64,000 nt of DNA from SB21 sp964415295 (GCA_964415295.1 CAYPYN010000002.1:496001-560000), one strand, 5' to 3'; positions 26,707-35,550 are shown, numbered from the stretch's first letter. Numbers and translations: made by a program. Notes: generated by a model from the letters alone, not told the origin.

Positions 26707-27147
26707 GTGAAAACACTTCTTAAACTTGTAGCTCTCACTTTGGTTCTCAACGTGGTTCGTTACACGGTCGGATTCCCGCTTGAACAATGGCTGATCTTTG
26801 ATGGCATGGCGGGTGTCATGCAAAATGATGTATCGTATTTTAATTCCGGGTTTACGACGACCGACTGGATCACCAGTTATTTTTATAATTTTACGATGTG
26901 GTTTGTAAGCGTAGTCCTCTTTCATCTTCTTCGTCCGGTTCTCAGCGGCCATGATGTCGTGCGAAGCCTGAAGGTCTTTGGTCTGTGTTTTTTGTTCTTT
27001 GCCAGCGTCAGCGCGATCTATATGAATCATTACAGCCACAGCAGACTATTTTACGCATACAGTATCGCGGACGCCTTGGTTGTGTATACGCTCGTTGGCA
27101 CAGCCAACGGTCTTTGTTACCGTTATTTTTTCAAATTTGAAGTTTGA
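26707..27147 (+). CDS. Hypothetical four-helix membrane protein
   Basis: A 146-residue integral membrane protein with helices near residues 5-25, 60-80, 88-105 and 115-135. The start is GTG 26707, with a full AGGAGG 5 nt upstream that settles the choice. Several aromatic residues lie in the loops ('TTTDWITSYFYNFTMWF'). No catalytic motif is recognised and the gene stands alone, with its own promoter and a gap of about 85 nt to the molybdenum-enzyme operon that follows. Unknown function. Confidence 0.8.
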   Translation: MKTLLKLVALTLVLNVVRYTVGFPLEQWLIFDGMAGVMQNDVSYFNSGFTTTDWITSYFYNFTMWFVSVVLFHLLRPVLSGHDVVRSLKVFGLCFLFFASVSAIYMNHYSHSRLFYAYSIADALVVYTLVGTANGLCYRYFFKFEV

Positions 27148-27232
27148 GTTTTTGGATTTATCTCGTATATTATTTTACAGGTCTAAAGTACTGTGTCCTA
27201 CAATTGCTTTGTCTTAACTCGATACCCAACCG

Positions 27233-27883
27233 ATGAAAGATGAACGCATGAAAAATTCCTCCAAGAGTAACCATAATAAAACCGGCGGCATGACGCGCCG
27301 AAAATTCCTCAAAGGTTTCGGTATCACATCCATCGGGATTGCGGCCGGAAGTGAAGGTTTGCTTGGTACCATGCAGGCTTCCTGTTCACCCGCCGAAGGA
27401 ACCATGCTCGGTCCGGATGCCCGCGAGATCGCGCTGCATGTCAACGGTAAAAAGTTCGTTGCACGAGCCGAACCGCGAACCACCCTGGTCGAAGTCCTGC
27501 GCGATCAGCTTCACCTGACCGGAACCAAAACGGGCTGCGAGCGCGGAGCTTGCGGCGCCTGCACGGTGATCATCGACGGCCATACGGCCGTATCCTGCAT
27601 GACGCTCGCCGTGGACGCGGAGGGGCGCGAGATCCAGACCATAGAAGGGTTGGAACAGAACGGACAGCTCCACCCTTTACAGAAGGCTTTTATTAAACAC
27701 GACGCCATGCAGTGCGGATTTTGTACGTCCGGCATGATCATGAGCTGTAAGAATTTGCTGGATAAGAATCCGAATCCTTCCACGGAGGATATTAAGCTGG
27801 CCACGAGCGGAAATCTTTGCCGGTGCGGAACATACAATCATGTCGCCCACGCCGTGATGAGTGCAAACAGAAAGGATTCATGA
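27233..27883 (+). CDS. Aldehyde/xanthine oxidase 2Fe-2S subunit, Tat-exported (PaoA/YagT-like)
   Basis: A 216-residue iron-sulfur subunit. A twin-arginine signal (MTRRKFLKGFGITSIGIAAG from residue 20) sends the folded complex to the periplasm. The plant-type ferredoxin part carries 'GCERGACGACTVIIDG' for the first 2Fe-2S cluster, and the helical part carries 'QCGFCTSGMIMS' and 'GNLCRCGTY' for the second. It resembles E. coli PaoA (YagT), the small subunit of periplasmic aldehyde oxidase. ATG 27233 and 27248 are both possible starts and neither has a strong ribosome site. It is the first gene of the operon running to 32405. Confidence 0.93.
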   Translation: MKDERMKNSSKSNHNKTGGMTRRKFLKGFGITSIGIAAGSEGLLGTMQASCSPAEGTMLGPDAREIALHVNGKKFVARAEPRTTLVEVLRDQLHLTGTKTGCERGACGACTVIIDGHTAVSCMTLAVDAEGREIQTIEGLEQNGQLHPLQKAFIKHDAMQCGFCTSGMIMSCKNLLDKNPNPSTEDIKLATSGNLCRCGTYNHVAHAVMSANRKDS

Positions 27884-28281
27884 ACCCGCACTTCCAAAAG
27901 ATCCTTCTGGCCATGATGATACTGATCCTGCCGGGCTGTTCAAGTTCCAAGACGGTATACCGGCAAAATGAATTGACCATGGCGGTCATCGAGAAGGAAT
28001 TTATAAAGAAGAAAAGATACGTGAAAATGCGGTTTTACGTAAGAAAAGATCTTATGTATGAGGAAACGGGGAACCTTTCCGTGGCTTCCAAGGAAAATTA
28101 TGTGGTATTCCAGTATTACGACAACGAGCAAAGAAAATTCGTAGATATCGAGGTGCCTATTAAGAATATCAGTGAGATTTCCTACAAAAGCGGCGCCTTT
28201 GAATTTGACCGAAGCACCAAAATCGCAGGGATCGTCGCGATATTCGTTGCGGCTTTTATTGCAGTCGGAATCTGGATCTAA
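27880..28281 (+). CDS. Small lipoprotein inside Mo-oxidase operon, unknown
   Basis: A 133-residue protein. A lipoprotein signal (lipobox LPGC, Cys20) precedes a beta-rich segment with the line 'YYDNEQRKFVDIEVPIKNIS', and the C-terminal 25 residues form a hydrophobic helix. The start codon overlaps the stop of the 2Fe-2S subunit (ATGA). The pattern of its middle (about 50-115) resembles that of the next gene's product, suggesting old duplicates. It has no known role in molybdenum enzymes. Confidence 0.8.
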   Translation: MNPHFQKILLAMMILILPGCSSSKTVYRQNELTMAVIEKEFIKKKRYVKMRFYVRKDLMYEETGNLSVASKENYVVFQYYDNEQRKFVDIEVPIKNISEISYKSGAFEFDRSTKIAGIVAIFVAAFIAVGIWI

Positions 28282-28303
28282 CGCTATCAACTATGAGGAT
28301 GAT

Positions 28304-28720
28304 ATGACGAAGATTATCTTTTTTCTGTCCGCCTTTATTTTTTCGGCCGTTTCTCTGTTCGCCCAGGAACCGCCGGTTTACGATCTGGCTTTTATAAAAC
28401 GGGAATACATCGGCAAGAACGACATATACACAGTGGTTTTCAGGAACGCATCCGGAAAAACAGTGACCAAGGATGGTTACATCAGGGCTTCGGCCGCCGA
28501 AAACAAGATCAGCCTGTATTCGTACAATACGATTCATCGGAATTACGATATCATGGAGATCGCCGTTCCCGATATCCGGTCCATTGAAAAAGCCAAAGAC
28601 CAAACGATCATCAAAGAAGAGAAGCCGCCCGCTGTTACTAGCCGCGGAATTCTTAAAGCGGTTGGTATTGCCGCGGTTCTTGCCGGATTGGCTTTGCTGA
28701 TTTTCTACGAGGAATTGTAA
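28304..28720 (+). CDS. Small exported protein inside Mo-oxidase operon, unknown
   Basis: A 138-residue protein with signal peptide MTKIIFFLSAFIFSAVSLFAQ, a beta-rich middle ('NDIYTVVFRNASGKTVTKDG', then 'NYDIMEIAVPDIRSIEK') and a C-terminal helix (about 112-133). The middle and the C-terminal helix parallel those of the preceding lipoprotein. ATG 28304 has GAGG upstream; the longer frame from 28172 would overlap the previous gene and lack a signal. It lies 22 nt after that gene and 23 nt before the molybdopterin subunit. Confidence 0.8.
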   Translation: MTKIIFFLSAFIFSAVSLFAQEPPVYDLAFIKREYIGKNDIYTVVFRNASGKTVTKDGYIRASAAENKISLYSYNTIHRNYDIMEIAVPDIRSIEKAKDQTIIKEEKPPAVTSRGILKAVGIAAVLAGLALLIFYEEL

Positions 28721-28743
28721 CCTTTCAATTCTAAAGGAGCGCC

Positions 28744-31026
28744 ATGCCAAAATCCGTAAAACTCAAAGTCGGCGTAGAGAAGAATCTCAAAGAAATATCG
28801 GCCGAGATCCCGGACAATACGCCTAAACCCTGGGACGGCGGCGATTTGCTGAGATTCATCGGAGGGCGCCAGACGCGCATCGAAGGTAAAGATAAGGTTA
28901 CGGGCCGCGCCAAATACACGTTTGATATCCAACTCCCGGGCATGCTTCACGCGTGTTTCCTTCGCTCCCAATTCCCGGCCGGTGTTATCAGGAAGATCGA
29001 CATCTCCAAAGCCGAAAAATATCCGGGAGTTCGATCAGTGACTCTTGTTCAGGATAAACTCCCGATGATCATCCGCTTTCAGGGACAAGAGATCTGCGCG
29101 ATCGCGGCCGACACGCCGCATCAGGCCGAAGAAGCGGCCAAACTGATCGCCATCGAATACGACGTGAGGAAATTCGTTCTCTCCGCCCGGGAGGCCATGG
29201 CATCCAAAGCACCGGTCGTATTTGACACCGGCGTAGAAAGCAAACGTACGGAAGGCGATGCGCCGGAAGAAAGCGGAGGCGTTTCACAACAAGGCAACGT
29301 TCGCGGTCCCAAGACCAGCGGCCATTTATCGGCGGTGGAATCTGTATTACGTCAATCCGAGGCTGTCATCGAAGCCTCCTACCGCACGCAAGTGCAGACA
29401 CATTCGGCCATGGAAACGCATGGCGTCGTGGCAAAATGGGAAGGCGACCAACTCACGGTGTGGGCTTCCACGCAAGGTGTTTTCAGCGTGCAGAACGAAC
29501 TCGCCGGCGTTTTTGACCTTCCAAAGAATAAAGTTCGTGTGATCACGGAACACATGGGCGGCGGATTCGGCGCCAAGTTCGGCGCCGGCGTGTACGGAAT
29601 CATGGCGGCAAAGCTGGCCAAAAAGACCGGTGCACCTGTGCGGCTCATGCTTGACAGGAAATCGGAACATCTGGCCGTCGGCAACCGCCCGGATTCCACC
29701 CAGACTATCAAACTCGGCGCAAGTAGAGACGGAGTATTAAAAGCGATCAAACACGAATCATACGGAACGGCGGGTGTCGGAACCGGCGCGGGAACCTCCG
29801 GTCCGGTGAAAAATATTTACTACAAGACGGAAAACATCTACACATCGGAATCCGACGTATTCACCAATGCCGGGCCCGGCGCAGCTTTCCGTGCACCGGG
29901 ACATCCGCAAGGAACGTTTGCGATGGAACAGGCCATTGACGAACTGGCGTACCGGCTGAACATGGATCCGCTCGAATTCCGCAGGAAGAACACGATGTAC
30001 GACGAAGTTCGCCAGGTTGAGTACGAGATCGGCGCTGAAAAATCCGGCTGGAAGAATCGCAATCCTAAGCCGGGAGCGGACCAAGGCCCGATCAAGCGAG
30101 GGCTCGGAATGGCCAATTCCGTCTGGTATCATATTTACGGCACCGGATTTCAGGCTACGATACAAGTGACGAGCGACGGCGCGGTTGAATTGACCAACGG
30201 GGTACAGGACATTGGCGGCGGGATACGGACGGCTATGGCTATGGTGGCTGCGGAAGAGCTCGGACTTAAACCTGAAGATATAAACGTGAAGATCGGCGAT
30301 TCCAATTTCGGTCTCGGTCCGGCCAGCGGCGGCAGCCAGACGACCGCGGGTATCACGCCGGCCGTTCGCAATGCGGCTTATCTTGCCAAGATGAAAATGC
30401 TGGACATCGCCGCGCCGTTGCACGGCGTGAAGCCCGAGCAACTCCTTTGCTCTGACGGAAAAATAATCGTCGCGTCCGACCCCGCCAAGAGCTTCACATG
30501 GAAACAGGTCGCTTCTAAGATCGCCGGCGAAAAATTTACCGTGACCGGTGAACGTTTCAAAGACCATTTGCAGGCGGGTCCTTTTATTGCGGGCGTGCAG
30601 TTTGCTGAGGTAGAAGTGGACACCGGCACCGGCGTGATCCGCGTCAATCGCGTGGTAGCCGTTCACGACTGCGGGCGACCGATGAATCGGCTCACTGCAG
30701 AAAATCAGATTCACGGCGGCGTCATTCAGGGCGTTAGTTACGCCTTATTCGAAAATCGCCTGCTCGACCGGAACACCGGGATCATGGTAAACGCCAACCT
30801 GGAACACTACAAGATCGCGGGTTCCATGGACGTACCCGAGATCGAGTCGGTGATCATTGACGTGAACCGCGGCCAATCCAGCACGGGGGCGATGGGTATC
30901 GGGGAACCGGCGACCATTCCTACCGCCGCCGCCATTGCTAACGCCTTTTTTCATGCGACGGGCGTACGCGTGCGGGAATTGCCGATGACCCCGGCGGTTG
31001 TCTTGAAAGCGCTGAAGGGAGCCTGA
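28744..31026 (+). CDS. Molybdopterin-binding subunit of aldehyde/xanthine oxidase (PaoC/YagR-like)
   Basis: A 760-residue catalytic subunit. The N-terminal a/b-hammerhead domain begins near residue 45 ('RIEGKDKVTGRAKYTFDI'). The Mo-cofactor domain has the glycine-rich 'EHMGGGFGAKFGAG', the 'GPGAAFRAPGHPQG' loop and 'GGSQTTAGITPAV'. The catalytic glutamate is in 'GAMGIGEPATIP' near the C terminus. The enzyme hydroxylates aldehydes or N-heterocycles with water as oxygen source. It has no signal of its own and would travel with the Tat-bearing 2Fe-2S subunit, as in PaoABC. No dedicated chaperone (PaoD/XdhC) gene is in view. Confidence 0.95.
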   Translation: MPKSVKLKVGVEKNLKEISAEIPDNTPKPWDGGDLLRFIGGRQTRIEGKDKVTGRAKYTFDIQLPGMLHACFLRSQFPAGVIRKIDISKAEKYPGVRSVTLVQDKLPMIIRFQGQEICAIAADTPHQAEEAAKLIAIEYDVRKFVLSAREAMASKAPVVFDTGVESKRTEGDAPEESGGVSQQGNVRGPKTSGHLSAVESVLRQSEAVIEASYRTQVQTHSAMETHGVVAKWEGDQLTVWASTQGVFSVQNELAGVFDLPKNKVRVITEHMGGGFGAKFGAGVYGIMAAKLAKKTGAPVRLMLDRKSEHLAVGNRPDSTQTIKLGASRDGVLKAIKHESYGTAGVGTGAGTSGPVKNIYYKTENIYTSESDVFTNAGPGAAFRAPGHPQGTFAMEQAIDELAYRLNMDPLEFRRKNTMYDEVRQVEYEIGAEKSGWKNRNPKPGADQGPIKRGLGMANSVWYHIYGTGFQATIQVTSDGAVELTNGVQDIGGGIRTAMAMVAAEELGLKPEDINVKIGDSNFGLGPASGGSQTTAGITPAVRNAAYLAKMKMLDIAAPLHGVKPEQLLCSDGKIIVASDPAKSFTWKQVASKIAGEKFTVTGERFKDHLQAGPFIAGVQFAEVEVDTGTGVIRVNRVVAVHDCGRPMNRLTAENQIHGGVIQGVSYALFENRLLDRNTGIMVNANLEHYKIAGSMDVPEIESVIIDVNRGQSSTGAMGIGEPATIPTAAAIANAFFHATGVRVRELPMTPAVVLKALKGA

Positions 31027-31028
31027 GC

Positions 31029-31391
31029 GTGATCGAAAAAGTAAATATATGTGAAAAGCTGTCTTTGTTCCGCGATCACTGGAACCCGAAGATTGTGGGC
31101 GAGATCAACGACATGCATGTAAAACTGGTCAAACTCCAGGGTGAATTCGTCTGGCACCATCACGATCACGAAGATGAAATGTTTCTGGTTATCAAAGGCC
31201 GGCTGCTCATGAAATTGAGGGACCGCGATATTGACATTCATGAGGGCGAATTTGTCATCATTCCGAAGGCTACAGAACATTGTCCTGTTGCCGAAGAAGA
31301 AGTTCACATCATGCTCTTCGAACCGGCCACAACGTTAAATACAGGCCACATTAAGAACGAGAGAACGGTTGAGAAATTATCCAGACTGTGA
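31029..31391 (+). CDS. Cupin-domain protein
   Basis: A 120-residue single-domain cupin. The metal-site motif is clear: 'WHHHDHEDEMFLVIKGRL' (two His, Glu) followed by 'GEFVIIPKATEHCP' (His). It starts at GTG 31029, two bases after the stop of the molybdopterin subunit, so translation is probably coupled. Cupins of this size include dioxygenases, isomerases and sugar-binding proteins; the substrate is unknown. Its place in the operon hints at handling the oxidase's product or substrate. Confidence 0.88.
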   Translation: MIEKVNICEKLSLFRDHWNPKIVGEINDMHVKLVKLQGEFVWHHHDHEDEMFLVIKGRLLMKLRDRDIDIHEGEFVIIPKATEHCPVAEEEVHIMLFEPATTLNTGHIKNERTVEKLSRL

Positions 31392-31409
31392 TCCTTAAAA
31401 AGGAAATCC

Positions 31410-32405
31410 ATGAATAACTTTGAATACGCCAATCCTAAGAAGATCGAAGAGGTCTTCGCATTCCTGAAAGAACCCGGTTCGCAACTCAAGGCCGGCGGTA
31501 TTGATCAATTGGATCTCATGAAAGAGGGCATCGCCCAACCAAAGAGACTGATCAATCTTGCCGGACTGGAAGATCTGCGTTTTGTCAGAGAAGACGGACG
31601 CCGCGGAACCGTGATCGGACCAAATGTCACGCTTGGCGAGATCGCTTCGCATGAAGAATTCCGCGACCAATACCGCGCTTTGTCGCAAGCCGCGCTCGGC
31701 GCGGCGACGCCGCAGATACGGAACATGGCTACTCTTGGCGGTAATTTGTGTCAACGGCCACGATGCTGGTACTTCCGCAGCGCCGATTTTCACTGCACGC
31801 GTAAAGGCGGTACGCAGTGCTTTGCTTACGATGGAGAAAATCAATACCATGCCATTTTCGGGAACGACGAAGGCTGCGTGATCGTTCAGCCGTCGGGAAC
31901 GGCCGTGGCACTGACGGCGCTGGATGCGAGACTCAAGGTCGTATCGGAAAAATCGAGCCGCGAAATCCCGATCGCCGAATTCTATATAAGGCCCTCCAAA
32001 GATGTTACCCGGGAACATGTTTTGGAGGCGGGCGAGCTGATCACCGAGATCGTCCTGCCTCCGATGCCGTCCGGATGGGTGAGTTATTATTATAAACAGA
32101 AAGAGAAACAGAGTTTCGATTGGCCGATCGCCGAAGCGGCCGTGGTCATGCATGTAAACGAAAAGCTATGTACGGATGCACGTATTGTACTGGGAGCAGC
32201 GGCGCCGATACCGTGGCGGATAAAAAAAGCGGAAGCGCTCTTGAAAGGCAACATCGTTACCAGGGAACTTGCTCAAACAGCCGCCGAAACGGCAATGAAA
32301 GACGCGACACCGCTTTCAGGAAACGAATACAAAGTTCAGGTTTTCAAAACCGTGATCGCGAGAACCATCTGTTGGGCGGCGGGGATCGATCCGTTCAAGG
32401 ATTGA
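31410..32405 (+). CDS. FAD subunit of aldehyde/xanthine oxidase with 4Fe-4S-type loop (PaoB/YagS-like)
   Basis: A 331-residue flavoprotein subunit. The N-terminal FAD_binding_5 domain contains 'LKAGGIDQLDLMKEGI' and 'ATLGGNLCQRP'. The insert after it holds four cysteines in the order C-x4-C-x9-C-x7-C, with 'GENQYHAIFG' close behind; this is the layout of the 4Fe-4S loop that sets PaoB apart from classic XDH FAD subunits. A C-terminal CO_deh_flav_C domain follows (about 215-325). It has the ribosome site AAAGGAAA. Together with the 2Fe-2S and Mo subunits it completes a three-subunit oxidase. Confidence 0.93.
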   Translation: MNNFEYANPKKIEEVFAFLKEPGSQLKAGGIDQLDLMKEGIAQPKRLINLAGLEDLRFVREDGRRGTVIGPNVTLGEIASHEEFRDQYRALSQAALGAATPQIRNMATLGGNLCQRPRCWYFRSADFHCTRKGGTQCFAYDGENQYHAIFGNDEGCVIVQPSGTAVALTALDARLKVVSEKSSREIPIAEFYIRPSKDVTREHVLEAGELITEIVLPPMPSGWVSYYYKQKEKQSFDWPIAEAAVVMHVNEKLCTDARIVLGAAAPIPWRIKKAEALLKGNIVTRELAQTAAETAMKDATPLSGNEYKVQVFKTVIARTICWAAGIDPFKD

Positions 32406-32406
32406 G

Positions 32407-32438
32407 CCATTAATTCATTTGTTCAATGAGTCATTGTT
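32407..32438 (+). repeat. Solo octamer array like S23-cassette ends
   Basis: Four 8-mers (CCATTAAT, TCATTTGT, TCAATGAG, TCATTGTT), 32 bp, one base after the stop of the FAD subunit. Same period, length and core as the arrays around the S23 gene at 15666, but with no S23 gene and no partner array here. Confidence 0.6.
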
Positions 32439-32484
32439 CACGGCCGGATAACATGGCCCGAAAAGAAGTTTTGAGGAAATAGAA

Positions 32485-32700
32485 ATGGAAAATCCATCTC
32501 AATGCAAACACCTGCGGACGAAACACGCGTACATGCCTGAACCGGATAAGCCGGAAGCATGGCGGTCGGGTGAGTCATCTACGGCCCAATACTGGTGCCT
32601 GTGCACGATGACCACCGCAGGCCCGGATAACGTTTTCGCGGCGCCGGAATCGTGTACGGCCGAACGGTCTTGTTTTGTATCGATAGAGTTACCGCAATAG
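32485..32700 (+). CDS. Small Cys-containing protein, unknown
   Basis: A 71-residue protein with five cysteines: 'QCKHLRTKHAY' at the N terminus, 'YWCLCTMT' in the middle and 'ESCTAERSCFVS' near the end. The spacing suggests a small metal or Fe-S site. TTGAGGAAATAG precedes the ATG. Similar short proteins occur alone in FCB genomes, from general memory only. It lies at the end of the oxidase operon, 79 nt after the FAD subunit, and converges with the metallo-hydrolase gene, one base apart. Confidence 0.75.
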   Translation: MENPSQCKHLRTKHAYMPEPDKPEAWRSGESSTAQYWCLCTMTTAGPDNVFAAPESCTAERSCFVSIELPQ

Positions 32701-32701
32701 A

Positions 32702-33784
32702 TCAAAGCGGTACGATTTCCCCTATTTCCGGCACGATCAGTTTCCCGCCGATCCTATTCTCCGATTCCAGTCTTTTGAGCCACCGTATCGGTTCCCCGCG
32801 CGGTTCATCCGCCAGATCGAATGTCCCGTAATGCATAGGCAGAAAATATTTTCCTTTGAGTTCGTGGAAAGCGCGCACCGCTTCCTCCGGATCGGTGTGA
32901 TTAGTCTTCATCACGTAATCCGGCTTATACGCCCCTATCGGCATCAAACAGTAATCGATGGAAGGAAATAAGGAAGCGATCTCCGAAAAATGATCGGCGT
33001 AAGCGGTATCCCCTGCGAAATAAATATATTTCCCCTTGTATTCGATCATAAAACTGCCCCACAGGATCTTATTCCTGTCCCACGGCACCCGCAGATACCA
33101 GTGTTGCGCAGGCAAAAAGAAAATGCGGAAAGCCTCATGCAGCGGGTACTCCTGGTACCATCCCGCTTCGATCGGCTCGATATTCTTATTCATGGAACGA
33201 ATCGTGTCCCCCATTCTCAGCGGAACCAGCGATCGGGTGTTATGGGACGGCAACTCCGAAAGCGTGGTCGAATCAAGATGATCGTAATGCCCGTGAGACA
33301 AGAGTATGTAATCCACTTGAAGTTGATCTATAGGAAGAGGCAGCATGCTAAACCGTTTCTGAAAAGGAGGCGCCGTCAGGCAGGGATCGGTCAGAATACG
33401 TTTTCCGCCGAGCTGAATCAAAAATGAGGCGTGTCCGAGCCAGACCAGGCTGTCTCCTTTGATCGCGTCGAGGTTTTCCAGTCTTCGGACCGGTACGGAA
33501 AATTCTTCTTTTTCCTTTTCTTCCCGCTGCGGATTGGCCGACGACCACCATTTCCATATCCGGCTGAAAGGCGCGCCGGACGATGTGAGGTTCGCATTCA
33601 CGAAGCGTCCTTCGATCATCGGATTACCTTTGTAGCTTTCACGGATCACGGTCAGCGCATCGTTCCGGACAAATTCGATCGCCGTTTCCGGATCGGGGGA
33701 AGCCAGCACGGACTTCCCGGCAGAACCGATCAGCAGGCTTTCGAGACCGAGGAACTGAAGGAATTTTCTTCTTGAGATCGGCAT
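32702..33784 (-). CDS. Metallo-beta-lactamase-fold hydrolase, NAPE-PLD/UlaG-like, Tat signal
   Basis: A 360-residue exported hydrolase. Its twin-arginine-type signal is MPISRRKFLQFLGLESLLIG. The zinc motif is 'LLSHGHYDHLD', with flanking 'WLGHASFLIQLGGKRILTDP' and later 'FAGDTAYADHF' and 'MKTNHTDPEEA'. The tryptophan-rich 'PAQHWYLRVPWDRNKILWGSF' is typical of N-acyl-phosphatidylethanolamine phospholipase D relatives. A phospholipid or lactone substrate is possible but unproven. It follows the membrane protein at 33787 by 2 nt. Confidence 0.92.
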   Translation of the reverse strand: MPISRRKFLQFLGLESLLIGSAGKSVLASPDPETAIEFVRNDALTVIRESYKGNPMIEGRFVNANLTSSGAPFSRIWKWWSSANPQREEKEKEEFSVPVRRLENLDAIKGDSLVWLGHASFLIQLGGKRILTDPCLTAPPFQKRFSMLPLPIDQLQVDYILLSHGHYDHLDSTTLSELPSHNTRSLVPLRMGDTIRSMNKNIEPIEAGWYQEYPLHEAFRIFFLPAQHWYLRVPWDRNKILWGSFMIEYKGKYIYFAGDTAYADHFSEIASLFPSIDYCLMPIGAYKPDYVMKTNHTDPEEAVRAFHELKGKYFLPMHYGTFDLADEPRGEPIRWLKRLESENRIGGKLIVPEIGEIVPL

Positions 33785-33786
33785 AA

Positions 33787-34239
33787 TTATTTTTTAGGTG
33801 TCATCATTTTCTTAATGGTCGAAAGGATCAGGTAATTGGCTGCGGCTATAATGAACGCGCAAAAGCATAAAAAAAGTCCCGCCAATCCCATCACGGAGAA
33901 GCCGCCTTTCCAAAGACCGCTATTCTTGATGAAATGAAAGTAAAGCTCCCCGACATAGACATAGTCAAAGACCGTAAACACGGCAAAGAACAAATAGGCA
34001 TACATGAAATACCGCATACGATCCGTCAGCATGAATATCATACTGGCCGGTACCAGAAGCAGCAAGAAGGCCAGCGGAACGGCGTAGGTCAGTACCGTGC
34101 TGATTTCGTGATAAGCGCTCTGCGTACCCTCGATACTTTCAAACGCATGAAGGGCATCATACAGAAGATAGCTTCCGACCCCTGCGCCGACCGAGAAAAT
34201 CGCGACCGCGACATAAAAGACTTTTTCTGTTTTTGTCAT
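33787..34239 (-). CDS. Hypothetical four-helix membrane protein
   Basis: A 150-residue protein with helices near residues 7-28, 47-68, 74-96 and 112-138, and a basic C terminus (STIKKMMTPKK). No known motif. It directly precedes the metallo-hydrolase gene, so the two are probably co-expressed. Function unknown. Confidence 0.78.
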   Translation of the reverse strand: MTKTEKVFYVAVAIFSVGAGVGSYLLYDALHAFESIEGTQSAYHEISTVLTYAVPLAFLLLLVPASMIFMLTDRMRYFMYAYLFFAVFTVFDYVYVGELYFHFIKNSGLWKGGFSVMGLAGLFLCFCAFIIAAANYLILSTIKKMMTPKK

Positions 34240-34347
34240 AATTATATTCCTTCGCCTGGCTGAAAAAAGTACAGACCATCCGTATTCGTTGTGTTCGACG
34301 TCATGAATCGGATACTAACGAAAACACCGGAAATATGTTACGGTAAA

Positions 34348-35550
34348 TTACTTGATCAGTTCCAGTTTCTTCATGCATTTTCTGATGCGCTCGTAACTGC
34401 GGTGGATATCGTTGTCCAGACCCACCGACACTCGAACCAATCCCTTGCTTAGGCCCATCTCTTGCTGTTCTTCCAGGGGAATTTCCGAAGAAGTGCTGCT
34501 GCCCGGTGCGCTGAAAAGGGTCTTGAAATATCCGAGACTGACCGCGAGATAGCCCACTTTTTCCTCCTGCATCATCGCCATCAGCTTATTCGCATTCTCT
34601 TCGGTCACGGCATCGATCGCCAGCATGCCGCCGAATCCGTAAACCGTATTCATGATCCTTTTCATCACGGTATGCTGTTTATGAGACGGCAGACCGGGAT
34701 AGAATATCCGGATCCCGTGTTTTTCGAGATGTTCGGCCAGATACTGGGCGTTCACGCTATGCTTTTGCATACGGATATGCAGGCTGTGAAGATTCTTGAG
34801 AATGCTTGCCGCGCGGTAACTGTCGAGGACCGGTCCCAGAAGCATGCAGGCGCCGGAATTGATATCCGTCAGTTGGTGGATGAATTCCGATGTGGAACAG
34901 ATACAGCCGGCCACACAGTCGCTGGTGCCGTTGATAAACTTGGTGAGGCTGTGGACGACCACGTGCGCGCCGTGCCGGATCGGGGAAATATTCATCGGGC
35001 TGAATGTATTATCCACGACCAATTTGATATTATGCGAATTCGCGATCCTGGCCAATTCCGGCAGATCGGCCACTTCGAGAAGCGGATTGCTTACCGCTTC
35101 GGTATAAATGATCTTCGTCTTGGGATGGATCGCTTTTTTGACGGCCTCGTGGTCCTGCATATTCACAAAATGCACTTTGATGCCGTAGCGCGGAAGTATG
35201 TTCTTAAACAGGGCATACGTTCCTCCGTACACCGTCCTGCTGGACACAATCTCGTCGCCGGATTGGCACAATTGGAGAACCGTGCAACTGATCGCGGCCA
35301 TGCCGGAGGCGGTCACCTGCGCCGCTTCGGAATCTTCGATGAAGGACAGCGCACGGGCCAGATCTTTATTGATAGGATTCCAGTGACGCGAATACAAAAA
35401 ACATCCTTCGATCTCGTGATCGAAAACTTCTTTCATTTTTTCCGGCGTCATAAACGTGAATGTCGATGAATCCGTGATGGACGGGTTGACATCGCCGAAT
35501 TCGCCGAAAACGAGATAATCCTGTAATTTACTGCTGGGATCGAATGTCAT
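34348..35550 (-). CDS. PLP-dependent trans-sulfuration enzyme (Cys/Met metabolism family)
   Basis: A 400-residue fold-type I PLP enzyme. The Schiff-base lysine is in 'VHSLTKFINGTSDCVAG'; cofactor contacts include 'SGMAAISCTVLQLC', 'YGGTYALF' and 'VVDNTFSPMNISP'. Family members are cystathionine gamma-synthase, cystathionine gamma-lyase, methionine gamma-lyase and O-acetylhomoserine sulfhydrylase; the sequence alone does not separate them. AAGGAG stands 8 nt before ATG 35550. No sulfur-metabolism neighbours are in the window. Confidence 0.93.
   Translation of the reverse strand: MTFDPSSKLQDYLVFGEFGDVNPSITDSSTFTFMTPEKMKEVFDHEIEGCFLYSRHWNPINKDLARALSFIEDSEAAQVTASGMAAISCTVLQLCQSGDEIVSSRTVYGGTYALFKNILPRYGIKVHFVNMQDHEAVKKAIHPKTKIIYTEAVSNPLLEVADLPELARIANSHNIKLVVDNTFSPMNISPIRHGAHVVVHSLTKFINGTSDCVAGCICSTSEFIHQLTDINSGACMLLGPVLDSYRAASILKNLHSLHIRMQKHSVNAQYLAEHLEKHGIRIFYPGLPSHKQHTVMKRIMNTVYGFGGMLAIDAVTEENANKLMAMMQEEKVGYLAVSLGYFKTLFSAPGSSTSSEIPLEEQQEMGLSKGLVRVSVGLDNDIHRSYERIRKCMKKLELIK

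Noticed and set aside
29758..30714. A 318-codon open frame on the minus strand
   Set aside because: It is the shadow of the molybdopterin subunit, which has full catalytic motifs.
34462..35469. A 335-codon open frame on the plus strand
   Set aside because: It is antisense to the PLP enzyme, with no ribosome site and no recognisable protein features.
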